A stretch of 64,000 nt of DNA. Origin: Candidatus Opimibacter skivensis (GTDB taxonomy: Bacteria > Bacteroidota > Bacteroidia > Chitinophagales > Saprospiraceae). The stretch covers positions 1 to 64,000 of the forward strand of contig JADKGY010000020.1 of assembly GCA_016722045.1 (NCBI GenBank), read 5' to 3'. Under the pieces are notes generated by a model, which saw only the letters and a program-made list of their open reading frames with translations, was not told where the DNA came from and did no database searches. A program made the position numbers and the translations under genes. Of the stretch, positions 26,944 through 35,753 are shown in pieces (position 1 is the first letter of the stretch; each line of letters begins with the position of its first letter).

Positions 26944-26967
26944 ATTTTAAGTTTGGAAACTTAAAAT
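26944..26967. repeat. Perfect ATTTTAAGTTT palindrome
   Basis: Eleven-nt arms (ATTTTAAGTTT / AAACTTAAAAT) surround a 2-nt loop. The same core (TTTTAAGT...ACTTAAAA) occurs twice at 44596-44656, next to the terC gene, so it belongs to a small dispersed palindrome family. Confidence 0.65.
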
Positions 26968-27065
26968 AGCGATTGCGAAGGCCGAGGAGGTGAATTGGAC
27001 TACTAAAAAAAAGGTTAACCACATAGCCACATAGTTCATATAGAAAGACACATATAAATTTTGAA

Positions 27066-27121
27066 TTCCCTTTCTGCCTTTTCCGCCCTTCTGCCTTTTC
27101 TACCTTTTTAACCTTTTCTGC
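27066..27121. repeat. Pyrimidine-rich 9-nt array (copy 3)
   Basis: Short degenerate array of ctttctgcc/ttttctacc units, the same family as those at 697-838 and 19990-20112. It lies just downstream of the stop of the following minus-strand gene. Confidence 0.6.
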
Positions 27122-27129
27122 CGAATATT

Positions 27130-27558
27130 TTAAAACCATCCACTCCCCAGCATCGTCCTGAAAGGCCATGGAATAGCCGCAAGAATGATCACAAGAGCTA
27201 TGAAATAATACCAGAATTCTTTTTTGAAACTCCCCCTTTTCACAGCACCATGACCTATTGTAATCAGGATCACAGCGATGAGCATCATGAGTGTATGCTC
27301 CATCGTGAAAAATCGTAATTGGGAATTAGCCATCGTAGCTGAAGAAAATTGAACTTTTGGACTTATCGCATATAATCCCAATCCAATCAGCACCTGTGTA
27401 TGGGTAAAGATCAGTGCAAATAAGCTCAGCTTTTTATCCATCGGACCTACTGCCTTATTGCCGGCATATCCTTTCAATGCATTGAAGACATTGATGATGA
27501 TCAACAAGAGGACGATCCATCTGAGACCTGAATGCGCATGAAGTAAACCTGGATACAT
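27130..27558 (-). CDS. Small four-helix membrane protein, cytochrome-b-like
   Basis: The 142 residues have four predicted membrane helices (about 12-30, 43-63, 80-105 and 115-135). Histidines lie in the first segment (LLHAHSGLRW), in FTHTQ, in FTMEHTLM and in ITIGHGAV. Paired in-helix His residues could bind haem, and similar Bacteroidota proteins are sometimes called cytochrome b-like; this is not proven. The ATG at 27558 is natural. It is followed on the minus strand by a gap with repeats. Confidence 0.65.
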   Translation of the reverse strand: MYPGLLHAHSGLRWIVLLLIIINVFNALKGYAGNKAVGPMDKKLSLFALIFTHTQVLIGLGLYAISPKVQFSSATMANSQLRFFTMEHTLMMLIAVILITIGHGAVKRGSFKKEFWYYFIALVIILAAIPWPFRTMLGSGWF

Positions 27559-27629
27559 ATGTGTGAGTATTTTTTGTAAGAGCAGCTAATGTACGGAATC
27601 AAATCCGGGCTGCCATTGAATTTTATATA

Positions 27630-28547
27630 TCAGGTGTTGATAAAAATAATATTGTCAGAATCCATCCCTGAATGGCGGAGATACAGATCTATATCATCTA
27701 TGTATTCCAGATTTCCATCAGAAGAGATAGCATAACTTTTATAATTGGATTTGAAGAGTATCTCAGCAGATTCCTGATGTAATTTTTTTCCTTCTTTAGG
27801 GATGAGATATTCCATAGCGATGATCAGCTTCTTTTCTTTCAAAGCAGATTGCAGACCTCTCAACACAGATGATTCCCCACCTTCAACATCAATTTTTAGT
27901 ACAGCCTTTTCGATTTGTTCGTTCCTGATCAGTTCATCCAGAATTAGCATCGGGACAGTATTTGTTTTTTCTTTAACCGTTTGAAACCACTTTTCATTTG
28001 TATAAGCACCGGGTATGATCGTGTTGTACTCTGCATATGGGCCCGGGTATTCATAAAAGGTGATAGTTCCCGGACTGTCACCGGCAGCAGCATGGTAGGG
28101 TATGATATTTTTAAGGGGATCAACATTTTCTTTTAATTCTGAAAATGATGAAGCGGAAGCCTCGATGCTATACACCTTTCCACTATTTCCTACCAACACG
28201 GAAGCAAGAAGTGAGTAATACCCGTAGTGGGCGCCAACATCGATAAACACATCTCCTTCCTGCAGTACAAGTGTCAGATATTTAGACAGTCTGATTTCCG
28301 AATCATGAGATTTAATTTTATTGAGCAGCACATCAGTTCCAGAAGGCAGAAGTGTTCTGAGCGGTAAACCAAAAAAAGTATTGGCTTTGACATATACTCC
28401 TTTTTTAAAAAACGGATACCATGCATAATTGAACAACATCAATGCGGGATAAAGAAAAGGAGCCCTTCCCAGTTTTTTAAATTTTCCTGATCTCGATTTA
28501 TTTTCGGCGGCCAATAGATCCTGCCAGAGTTGATTCCTATCCTTCAC
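27630..28547 (-). CDS. FkbM-family methyltransferase
   Basis: This 305-residue SAM-dependent methyltransferase shows the FkbM order: VFIDVGAHYGYYSLLA (motif I, about residue 102), KVYSIEAS (motif II), then LKIDVEGGESSVLRGL. It probably methylates a sugar or polysaccharide hydroxyl. The start is a GTG at 28547, 9 nt beyond the GNAT gene's stop, so both are likely in one operon. A hydrophobic segment (FLYPALMLFNYAWYPFF) near residues 30-48 may contact the membrane. Confidence 0.88.
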   Translation of the reverse strand: MKDRNQLWQDLLAAENKSRSGKFKKLGRAPFLYPALMLFNYAWYPFFKKGVYVKANTFFGLPLRTLLPSGTDVLLNKIKSHDSEIRLSKYLTLVLQEGDVFIDVGAHYGYYSLLASVLVGNSGKVYSIEASASSFSELKENVDPLKNIIPYHAAAGDSPGTITFYEYPGPYAEYNTIIPGAYTNEKWFQTVKEKTNTVPMLILDELIRNEQIEKAVLKIDVEGGESSVLRGLQSALKEKKLIIAMEYLIPKEGKKLHQESAEILFKSNYKSYAISSDGNLEYIDDIDLYLRHSGMDSDNIIFINT

Positions 28548-28556
28548 GCGAAACTA

Positions 28557-29042
28557 TTAGGTAAATTTTTTCTCATAACAAACCACTGTTGACGGGTCCT
28601 GATCACGATAAGGTTCGGTCTTTGTAAAACCGAGTTGCTGATATAATTTTTGAGCCGCGTGCATTTCATGCATCGTATCCAGCACCATGCGGGTATATTT
28701 TTTTTCTTCAGCAAAGTTCAATATTTCCAAAGCTAAATTTTCACCAAGATGTAAACCACGACATGAAGGGATCACATACAACCTTTTCATTTCTGCAATG
28801 CCTGGCGACACAGTACGCAAAGCCACACAACCCACTATTTTTTTATCTGATTCCTCTACGGCGATGAAAAGCTGGCTGCCCGGAGCGTTGTACACATTCT
28901 GGATATTGACCATTTCTTCTTCAAAGGAGGTAAAGCACGTAGAATCATTGAATTCATGCCTGTAGTCCAATAATAACTTAGGTACTTCATCCCATTCTTC
29001 CTGGGTTTGAGGGGGCCGGATGATATAATCGTCAATGTTCAT
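28557..29042 (-). CDS. GNAT-family N-acetyltransferase
   Basis: The 161 residues form a single GNAT domain. Motif A with the acetyl-CoA pyrophosphate loop reads MKRLYVIPSCRGLHLGENL (about 93-111), motif B is YTRMVLDTMHEMHAAQKLYQQLGF. There is no signal peptide. The substrate is unknown. It lies upstream of, and probably co-transcribed with, the FkbM gene. Confidence 0.92.
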   Translation of the reverse strand: MNIDDYIIRPPQTQEEWDEVPKLLLDYRHEFNDSTCFTSFEEEMVNIQNVYNAPGSQLFIAVEESDKKIVGCVALRTVSPGIAEMKRLYVIPSCRGLHLGENLALEILNFAEEKKYTRMVLDTMHEMHAAQKLYQQLGFTKTEPYRDQDPSTVVCYEKKFT

Positions 29043-29089
29043 GATAAAGACAACAATGAAGCTATAGATTTGATGCAGATTTCAGGCTT

Positions 29090-29752
29090 ATGAGCGACAA
29101 TGAATTTGAAAAATCACCTCTCAATACTGTAAAGAGGTTGCCCAAAAGAGGCTATTACGACAAAGAAACAATTTTCGGGATTCTCGACGAGCATTTTATT
29201 TGTCACCTGGGCTGGGAGGTAGATGGCCAACCATTCCTCATTCCTACGGCTTACGGCCGAAAAGGAGATACCCTGTACGTGCATGGAAGTAGTAAAAGCA
29301 GAATGCTATCCGCGCTGACAGATGGCCGTCCTCTTTGCATGGTAGTCACGATTGTTGATGGGCTGGTATTGGCCAGATCTGCTTTCCATCACTCCATGAA
29401 TTACCGGTCAGCCATCATCTATGGCCACGCACACGAACTCGAAGGAGAGGAAAAAATGGAAGCCCTGAGGATTGTGTCCGAACAAATCCTTGCAGGCCGA
29501 TGGGATGAAGTCAGATTGCCCAGTGAAATTGAATTGAAAGCGACAACCGTTTTGGCTATTGATATTGATTCAGCCTCCGCAAAGATCCGTACAGGACCAC
29601 CATCAGACGATGACGCAGATTATGATCTTCCTGTATGGGCCGGTGTTTTGCCTGCTCATCTTGCCTTTGACCAACCCATCGTCGACCCCGCGATGAAGCA
29701 CAATCTGCCAATCTCATTATCTGTTAAATCAAGATTCAAAAGCGAAGATTAA
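29090..29752 (+). CDS. Pyridoxamine-5'-phosphate-oxidase-family flavin protein (NimA-like)
   Basis: The 220 residues match the FMN-binding split-barrel family: RLPKRGYYDKETIFGILDEHFICHLGW, then PTAYGRKGDTLYVHGSSKSRML and CMVVTIVDGLVLARSAFHHSMNYRSAIIYG. This is the NimA/Mse-like branch often annotated as a nitroimidazole-resistance reductase or general flavin reductase. No catalytic claim beyond FMN binding can be made. A small membrane-protein gene follows after 28 nt. Confidence 0.9.
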   Translation: MSDNEFEKSPLNTVKRLPKRGYYDKETIFGILDEHFICHLGWEVDGQPFLIPTAYGRKGDTLYVHGSSKSRMLSALTDGRPLCMVVTIVDGLVLARSAFHHSMNYRSAIIYGHAHELEGEEKMEALRIVSEQILAGRWDEVRLPSEIELKATTVLAIDIDSASAKIRTGPPSDDDADYDLPVWAGVLPAHLAFDQPIVDPAMKHNLPISLSVKSRFKSED

Positions 29753-29780
29753 AAAGATCTCACTCTATGCTATCTACTTT

Positions 29781-30173
29781 ATGACGAAGAAAAAACCATT
29801 AAAAAAGAAAACAGAACTTCCATTCGAACACATCGGTAAGCCATTATTAGATCAGCGCTCTTTTAATCAACGCCAGTTCAAATATGTGTTGTATGCCTTC
29901 TGTTTTTTAATAATCTGCCTCGGTATAGGAATGCTGGGGTATCGATTCATTGGAGGTTTGGGATGGGTGAGTGCTTATCACAATGCCACAATGATTCTTT
30001 CCGGAATGGGGGAAATAGATAAAATGCCAACAGATGCTGCTAAACTATTTTCGGGTACCTATGCACTTGTTAGTGGCGTGGTATTTTTAGTCACTATTGC
30101 TGTCATGCTTTCACCCATCCTCCATAGGTTTCTTCATAAAATGCATATTGAAGAACCAGAGGAAAAAGAATAG
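29781..30173 (+). CDS. Small two-helix membrane protein
   Basis: The 130 residues have a Lys-rich N-terminus and two predicted helices (about 34-52 and 88-110). Between them lies a re-entrant-like segment, WVSAYHNATMILSGMGE, and the end is HRFLHKMHIEEPEEKE. The loop-helix layout recalls pore segments of small ion channels (a TM-pore-TM order), but the canonical TVGYG selectivity motif is absent; this is only a resemblance. It is co-oriented with the flavin protein, 28 nt downstream. Confidence 0.6.
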   Translation: MTKKKPLKKKTELPFEHIGKPLLDQRSFNQRQFKYVLYAFCFLIICLGIGMLGYRFIGGLGWVSAYHNATMILSGMGEIDKMPTDAAKLFSGTYALVSGVVFLVTIAVMLSPILHRFLHKMHIEEPEEKE

Positions 30174-30248
30174 TTGTTGGTTGATGGTTGAAGGAAAGAA
30201 GACAAGTTGTTGGTTGTAGGAGGATGGACAAGTTGTAGGGTTAGACAA

Positions 30249-30513
30249 AAATGAGACAGGGGCAAACCCTGTCAATACGAGCAAAAGAATAGTAGAAGCG
30301 ACCCTTGCGGTTTCTTTTGTAAAAAATATAAGCCTAACAACAAAAAACCTAAAACCAGTCTACTTTCATTCAACCAATAACTACCAACCATTTACCTTTG
30401 ACCAGTCTACTATCCTTCAACTAATAACTAACAACCTTTTTGAGAAAAATGAGACAGGGGCAAGCCCTGTCAATACAAACAGAAAAAAAGTATAGGCGAC
30501 CCTTGCGGTTGCC
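30249..30513. repeat. Two copies of a GACAGGG-hairpin repeat, with dispersed AACAAC repeats between
   Basis: Near-identical blocks at 30249-30311 and 30449-30513 each contain a hairpin (GACAGGG-gcaag-CCCTGTC in the second, one mismatch in the first) followed by a GCGACCCTTGCGG segment, the latter with partial self-complementarity. They sit 200 nt apart in the 421-nt gap 30174-30594, which otherwise consists of the AACAAC/TTGGTTG repeat family and holds no gene. Confidence 0.75.
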
Positions 30514-30594
30514 TGAGTAGAAGAATAAAAACTCATCAACTCATTACCTTAGACCAATCAACTTTCCAACAACTAATAACTTTCAACCATCCAA

Positions 30595-31461
30595 ATGATT
30601 TATCCTTACATTTTTATCAACGGTGACATCCTGCCTCGCGAAAAAGCATTGATCCCGGTGTATGATCTCGGCTTACTAAGAGGTCTGGGTATTTTTGATT
30701 TTTTCAAAGTATGGGACGGTGTCGCTCTTTTTGCTGAAGATCACATCGAGCGTCTGCAATATTCGCTTAAGGTCATCGATCTGAACACTAATGCGAATGA
30801 CCAGCAATGGATGGATTGGTTTTATCAGATGATCAAAATCAATGAAGCGGACCGCGCAGGGTTTAGAGTAGTTGTCACAGGAGGATACAGCGAGGACGGC
30901 TATACGATTCCTGAACAAAAAAATATCTACCTGATGCTACACCATCTGCCAGCGAACGATCCAAAACAATACGAACACGGCGTCAGTTTATTGACCTCAT
31001 CTTATCAGCGCGATATTCCTTCCGCGAAAACAACAATATATATTCAGTCCATGCATTTCCAGCCGCAATTGAAAAAGGCAGGTGCATTTGAAGTGCTGTA
31101 TCACTGGAAAGGCGAGATCACGGAATGCTCACGCTGCAATATTTTCTTTATTGACAAGCAAGGCGTCATCAATACGCCAAAAAATGGTATGCTGAAAGGG
31201 ATCACACGTAAGCAAGTCCTTTCACTGGCCGCACAAAACAACATTCCACTGGTCGAGCGTGAGATATATCTTCATGAAATACCGGATATGGCCGGTGCAT
31301 TTCTTACGGCCACTACCAAAGGCGTATTGCCTGTGGTCAAACTGGATGATCAGCTGATAGGTGATGGATCTGTTCATCCACTCGCCGTTAAAATGCAGGC
31401 ACTGTATCAGAAACGCGTAGATGAATACCTGGCAAAAGCTCTTCAGGCGCAGGCTATGTAA
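30595..31461 (+). CDS. PLP-dependent class IV aminotransferase
   Basis: The 288 residues belong to the fold-IV family of branched-chain aminotransferase, D-amino-acid aminotransferase and aminodeoxychorismate lyase. The start is MIYPYIFINGDILP, then VYDLGLLRGLGIFDFFKVWDG (the usual family phosphate-cup start), a PSAK with the likely PLP Lys at about residue 144, E-x-x-x-C-N-I-F at about 177, and MLKGITRKQVLSLA. It lacks clear subgroup markers, so the substrate (branched-chain, D-amino acid or aminodeoxychorismate) cannot be fixed. Confidence 0.9.
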   Translation: MIYPYIFINGDILPREKALIPVYDLGLLRGLGIFDFFKVWDGVALFAEDHIERLQYSLKVIDLNTNANDQQWMDWFYQMIKINEADRAGFRVVVTGGYSEDGYTIPEQKNIYLMLHHLPANDPKQYEHGVSLLTSSYQRDIPSAKTTIYIQSMHFQPQLKKAGAFEVLYHWKGEITECSRCNIFFIDKQGVINTPKNGMLKGITRKQVLSLAAQNNIPLVEREIYLHEIPDMAGAFLTATTKGVLPVVKLDDQLIGDGSVHPLAVKMQALYQKRVDEYLAKALQAQAM

Positions 31462-31482
31462 TCAGAAAAAGAACGCTCAGGA

Positions 31483-32163
31483 TTAGTGTTTCTTTGCTTC
31501 TTCCCGATACTTGTCCATAAACATGTAAGGAAATTTTTTCGAAGCCTTTCGCATGAGCGTATCCATCAATATATTCATATCGCTGCCAAGGCCACGTGAC
31601 AATTGTTTATCATATTTCCATAGCAACGTACCATCTGCTGCATTATTAAGGTTGATGGTGACATTTCCGCTATTCGTGGGTCCCCAAAAACCGAAAGCTA
31701 CGCCGATAGCGATGGAAGCGCCTTCTGAAACAGGCTTAGCTGTCTGCATAGAGCCACCCATCACGGCATCAACTTTGAGTATTGTAGCCAGTTCCTGTGG
31801 TGTATAGTTTGTCAAATGATTCAGATCAATACCGGCTTGCAACAGCATGGCGTTTGTAGTCTGTACATCCTGAAATTCAATAGCAAATGGATTCGTCTTT
31901 TGTTTCTTCAGGAACCAGCTGACCAATGCATTTTGTGCATCAATGCCTTCTTTTTTTTCCATTTCTGCCAATTGCTCTGTCGTTATAGTCTTTCTTTCAT
32001 CAGGTCTCAGCCCTATCTGGACTGAAAAAGGCAGTACGGCGAGGGTTTTATGATTTTTTGCAATAGTATAGAACTTGGGATGGACGTAAATGGCTCTTGA
32101 CTGGCCCATCAATGTCACAGTGAGTGAAACGAAAAAGAGGAGGGAGAATAACTTATTCATCAT
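31483..32163 (-). CDS. Secreted protein, CsgG/LpoB-like fold suspected
   Basis: The 226 residues have a signal peptide (MMNKLFSLLFFVSLTVTLMGQ). AVLPFSVQIGLRP, then LVSWFLKKQKTNPFAIEFQDVQTTNAML, GIDLNHLTNYTPQELATILKVDAVMGGSM and TINLNNAADGTLLWKYD resemble the strand-helix order of CsgG/LpoB/GNA1162-type periplasmic proteins, with the 'ADGTLLW' element common in that group. No lipobox. Two consecutive ATGs leave the exact start open. Role unknown; it lies convergent to the aminotransferase. Confidence 0.6.
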   Translation of the reverse strand: MMNKLFSLLFFVSLTVTLMGQSRAIYVHPKFYTIAKNHKTLAVLPFSVQIGLRPDERKTITTEQLAEMEKKEGIDAQNALVSWFLKKQKTNPFAIEFQDVQTTNAMLLQAGIDLNHLTNYTPQELATILKVDAVMGGSMQTAKPVSEGASIAIGVAFGFWGPTNSGNVTINLNNAADGTLLWKYDKQLSRGLGSDMNILMDTLMRKASKKFPYMFMDKYREEAKKH

Positions 32164-32354
32164 AGTTTAGTTTAGAAGGCAAATGTCGGGTTTTAATCCA
32201 TAGATACAAATCGAGTGCAGGTTAAAGAATTTAACAGAAAAGAATACGGCCATGCCTGCCTTCCACTGGGTACGCGTTGAATTCATACACACCATTATCT
32301 TTATTTTCGATTCATCCGCTATCTTACAGCCGGTCAAAATTTCTTTTTTAAAAA

Positions 32355-34238
32355 ATGGCAAAACGTATTCCGCAAAAACCAGTTCGTAAAACAACTAAAA
32401 AGGAGAAATATGTTCAGGGCGTGACAGACTGGTTGGCCCCGGCTAATGAGTTTCTGACTCAACATTCGAAAAAGGTTGCAGGGCTGATTTTTGCGCTGTC
32501 ATTGGCGCTTAGTGCTGTATACTATTTTGAAGGATACAATTCGCCACTGAAGAGTTTGTACAAGTGGGAAAATTCAGACATGGCCTTTTTTGATACATGG
32601 GCCAGGCATATTGAAGGTGGCGATTGGATGTGTGATACAGTTTTACATCCCTTTCATGACTGGCACGGAATCGTAGCGAGTTCTTATCTGAATGCATATC
32701 CTGATGTTGCTGCTCCGTACTACCAGGCGAACACACATGATGGTATCCTTGATTCGATTGCAGCCCGAAAGGCATTGATCAATGATATCTATAAAGGAAA
32801 GACATTCCATCAGGAACCATTGTATACGTATATGCTTGCCGCAAGCTTTAAGCTATTCGGCTATGATTACAAATGGGTTTATTTCTGGCAGTTTCTGTTG
32901 GGTGCGCTTACAAATGTTTTAATTTTCTATTTGGGTAAACGCTACTTCGGAGCTTTAACTGGATTATTGGCTGCGCTATTGGTCATGCTGACCGGTAGTA
33001 TTTTAGTATATGAGATGGTGGTATTGCGGACGACACTGACTAATTTTTACACTGTATCGCTGTTGTATTTGTTTTTATTACTTCTTGAGAAACCAAATTG
33101 GAAATTACAGCTGGCTTTTGGAGCAGCAGCAGGTTTTACACTGTTGGGACAATCTTACTTTATTCTTTTTATTCTGCCTGCTTTGGGTTGGTTTGCCTGG
33201 ACACATTGGAAAAGTAAAAAAGAAGTTGTGATCAATTTAGCGGCTTTCATCGGCGCGTTATTAGTCGTCATGGCTCCCCTTTTCTATCGTAACTTAAAGG
33301 TAGGTATACCTATGAGTGCTGTAGCGAGTCATGGAGCAATGGCCTATATACCTGTCAATACGAAGTATGCTTCACCCATGGAATCATTTTCGATTTATGT
33401 TCCATCGCTCGTCAAGATCCGTCATGACAGTAAAGGAAAAATGTTGCCTGCTGTCATAGAATGTCTAAAAACATTTGATGGTATCGGTGATTTTATGAAG
33501 GTCTATATTCAGAAAATCAATGGCATGTTTATGTGGTATGAGATGCCCAATAACATGAGCTACTATATGTATTGCCAGTATGCTCCTATCCTGGGCCAGC
33601 TTCCGGTGCGCTATTATTTCATAGCACCACTGGGTCTTGTCGGTCTTCTTCTTGGCTGCTGGAAATTGAGAAGACGATTTGTGCCTTTTGTTTTAATGAC
33701 TGTGGTCAGCATGGTTCCACTTATGGTTGCTGGAAATCTTGCCCGTTATCGAACGCCACTCGAGATACTGATGTCTCTTGCTGCAGCGTATCTGTTGATC
33801 GAACTTGCACAATATTATATTCAAAAAAGCTGGAAACCACTTTTCATTTCAATGGGCCTGGTTCTTCTTGCATTTCTATATACAGGCAATATTGTAAAAA
33901 AAGGATTGTTTGTATACAACTCGAATGACCTCGTCAGCATGTATGGCAATCATTATCTACAGAAGCTTGTGGTCCTTGAAGAACAACAGAAAAATGACGA
34001 ATATCTTGACCTGACGACAGATATGATGAGTTATCTGCCTGATTATTTTTTCAAAACAAAAATTACAGACAAAGTCTATTTTGCCAATGAAGCTGATTGT
34101 TGCAGATATGCATCGGAATTGATGAACGTACATCTTCAGACCCTTCAGCTATTCAATGACAAGCAGAAGGACATTGCTTTTTATCAGGACAGGATAAATA
34201 TTCTGAAGGCGAAGGCGGATAATTTTTACAAAAAATAG
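32355..34238 (+). CDS. GT39-type membrane glycosyltransferase (ArnT/PMT-like)
   Basis: The 627 residues contain about a dozen membrane helices and the GT-C family hallmark of a periplasmic Asp near the first loop (DMAFFDTWARHIEGGDW), a second loop with His (HQEPLYTYMLAASFKLFGYDY), and a C-terminal periplasmic region. The N-terminal 40 residues are Lys-rich and cytoplasmic. It probably transfers sugars from a polyprenyl carrier to lipid or protein. It is divergent from the CsgG-like protein and close to the Nfu gene, without functional link visible. Confidence 0.85.
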   Translation: MAKRIPQKPVRKTTKKEKYVQGVTDWLAPANEFLTQHSKKVAGLIFALSLALSAVYYFEGYNSPLKSLYKWENSDMAFFDTWARHIEGGDWMCDTVLHPFHDWHGIVASSYLNAYPDVAAPYYQANTHDGILDSIAARKALINDIYKGKTFHQEPLYTYMLAASFKLFGYDYKWVYFWQFLLGALTNVLIFYLGKRYFGALTGLLAALLVMLTGSILVYEMVVLRTTLTNFYTVSLLYLFLLLLEKPNWKLQLAFGAAAGFTLLGQSYFILFILPALGWFAWTHWKSKKEVVINLAAFIGALLVVMAPLFYRNLKVGIPMSAVASHGAMAYIPVNTKYASPMESFSIYVPSLVKIRHDSKGKMLPAVIECLKTFDGIGDFMKVYIQKINGMFMWYEMPNNMSYYMYCQYAPILGQLPVRYYFIAPLGLVGLLLGCWKLRRRFVPFVLMTVVSMVPLMVAGNLARYRTPLEILMSLAAAYLLIELAQYYIQKSWKPLFISMGLVLLAFLYTGNIVKKGLFVYNSNDLVSMYGNHYLQKLVVLEEQQKNDEYLDLTTDMMSYLPDYFFKTKITDKVYFANEADCCRYASELMNVHLQTLQLFNDKQKDIAFYQDRINILKAKADNFYKK

Positions 34239-34257
34239 CGAAGAGCAAAGCGAGCGC

Positions 34258-34875
34258 TTACGCCATTTCCTGCACCACTTCTTTCACTTGAGGCATCATA
34301 CGTTTTAGCATCGCTTCGATACCGGATTTGAGTGTGACAGTACTTGAAGGGCAACCGCTACATGCTCCTTGCATGATCAGTGTGACAATGCCATCGTTAT
34401 AGGATTTGAATTCGATATTTCCACCATCCATTTCCACTGCGGGCTTGACGTAGGTATCGATAAGTTCTTTTATACGTTGCACCAGTTCGCCATCGTCATC
34501 GCTATAAGAGATTTCTGCTCTTTGTTTTTCTTCGATGGCGGTCATGGCTTCTGCGAAACCTTCGCGGATGATTGGTTTTTCTTCAGCCACATAATTTTTG
34601 ATAAACTCCTTGGTGCGGATCATCATGTCTTCCCATTCGTAGTTCAGCTCCTTGGTCAGGGTGATGAAGTTATTGGAGATGTACACTGACTTGACATAAG
34701 GGAGCTCAAACAAGGCTGACGCAAGAGGGGAATACTCCAGGGCGAGTTCCCTTGTGCGGAAATCGGCAGTACCTGCATAAAGCATCTTATTTGTCACAAA
34801 TTTCAGTGACTCCGGATTGGGTGTTTGCTCTGTATATATGAGGACCGGACTTTTGGTGGCGGTGGTTGCTTCCAT
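34258..34875 (-). CDS. Nfu-type Fe-S scaffold/carrier protein
   Basis: The 205 residues have an N-terminal Nfu_N domain (IYTEQTPNPESLKFVTNKML, residues about 14-33) and a C-terminal NifU-like domain with VKPAVEMDGGNIEF and the [Fe-S]-binding CxxC in GACSGCPSS at about 170. Such proteins deliver Fe-S clusters to targets. Full length. No isc/suf genes are adjacent. ATG at 34875 precedes MEATTATKSP, a plausible short N-terminal extension. Confidence 0.95.
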   Translation of the reverse strand: MEATTATKSPVLIYTEQTPNPESLKFVTNKMLYAGTADFRTRELALEYSPLASALFELPYVKSVYISNNFITLTKELNYEWEDMMIRTKEFIKNYVAEEKPIIREGFAEAMTAIEEKQRAEISYSDDDGELVQRIKELIDTYVKPAVEMDGGNIEFKSYNDGIVTLIMQGACSGCPSSTVTLKSGIEAMLKRMMPQVKEVVQEMA

Positions 34876-34944
34876 GATCTCAATAATGTCTAAATGGGGT
34901 AAAATGTTTATAAAACGCTACAATTCAGGTACAAAGGTCGTGAA

Positions 34945-35565
34945 TTAATTGATAACCCAGATTTTCTTCGGATTCCTTTTTTGGGGAAAATCAGGACTGA
35001 CAATGAGGGCTTTCTGCACAGAGGCAGCACCAATAATACCGCCCGCCAGAATTTCTGACAATCCAATAAGACCAAACGTAACAGCTCCATCTTTATCCAA
35101 CGTTTGGGCTAGAGGGGCTGACAATATATTGCCTGCTCCAAAAAGCAGGAAGACGATTCCTATTTTTTCACCTATAGTCCGAGTCACTAATTTTTTTGTC
35201 CCTCGTTTTGTGATGGTCAAAATATCCTCAACCGCGATTTCTCTGATCGGCCTGACGACTTCATTTTTATAGTCTCTGTGCGCGAATCCGACACTCTTCT
35301 TTTCATCAAGGATGACTTCATCATCATGAAAGACCCGAAGAGTCAGTTTTCCATTTTCGTATGACACCATTTGCCCTGACAAATAATTCAGATCGCATTT
35401 CAGACACGGCGTCTGGCCAGGTACGCGAAGCTGGAGACTGATATACGAACCGGCCTTAATGGTGATGATCTGACCTCCATTTTGAAGCTGAATATCCTGA
35501 GCGCATATTCCCGAACAAGCCAAAAGTAATAGTACAAAGAAAAGAATCCCGGAATTTTTTTTCAT
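34945..35565 (-). CDS. Secreted protein of unknown function with C-terminal hydrophobic segments
   Basis: The 206 residues carry a signal peptide (to about residue 23, ICAQ). A beta-rich region follows with PCLKCDLNYLSGQMVSYENGKLTL, reminiscent of a small SH3-like fold. Two hydrophobic segments (about 133-155 and 165-182: LLFGAGNILSAPLA and SEILAGGIIGAAS) precede a basic end. Similar Bacteroidota proteins occur near cell-surface genes; no function is known. Confidence 0.6.
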   Translation of the reverse strand: MKKNSGILFFVLLLLACSGICAQDIQLQNGGQIITIKAGSYISLQLRVPGQTPCLKCDLNYLSGQMVSYENGKLTLRVFHDDEVILDEKKSVGFAHRDYKNEVVRPIREIAVEDILTITKRGTKKLVTRTIGEKIGIVFLLFGAGNILSAPLAQTLDKDGAVTFGLIGLSEILAGGIIGAASVQKALIVSPDFPQKRNPKKIWVIN

Positions 35566-35578
35566 AAAGCTCTTATTT

Positions 35579-35725
35579 TATTTTCTATGTGACTACTTAA
35601 GTGTTCTTATGTTTCTATGTGGTTCATTTAAAAATCATTTTAAAAAGGAATAACCTGAGATTCTCAAAATAAATATTACCACATAGGCACATGGTTCACA
35701 AAGGATGACACATAGAGGTAATTTA
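35579..35725. repeat. CACATAG-type dispersed repeat, inverted halves
   Basis: The first part reads tctatgtgac...tttctatgtggttcat and the second ccacataggcacatggttcac...gacacatagagg, so the block is roughly self-complementary. The same phrases occur at 27018-27056. It is a dispersed intergenic repeat between the secreted protein and lhgO. Confidence 0.6.
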
Positions 35726-35753
35726 AGCAGAAATCAGGTTCGTTGTTAAACGA

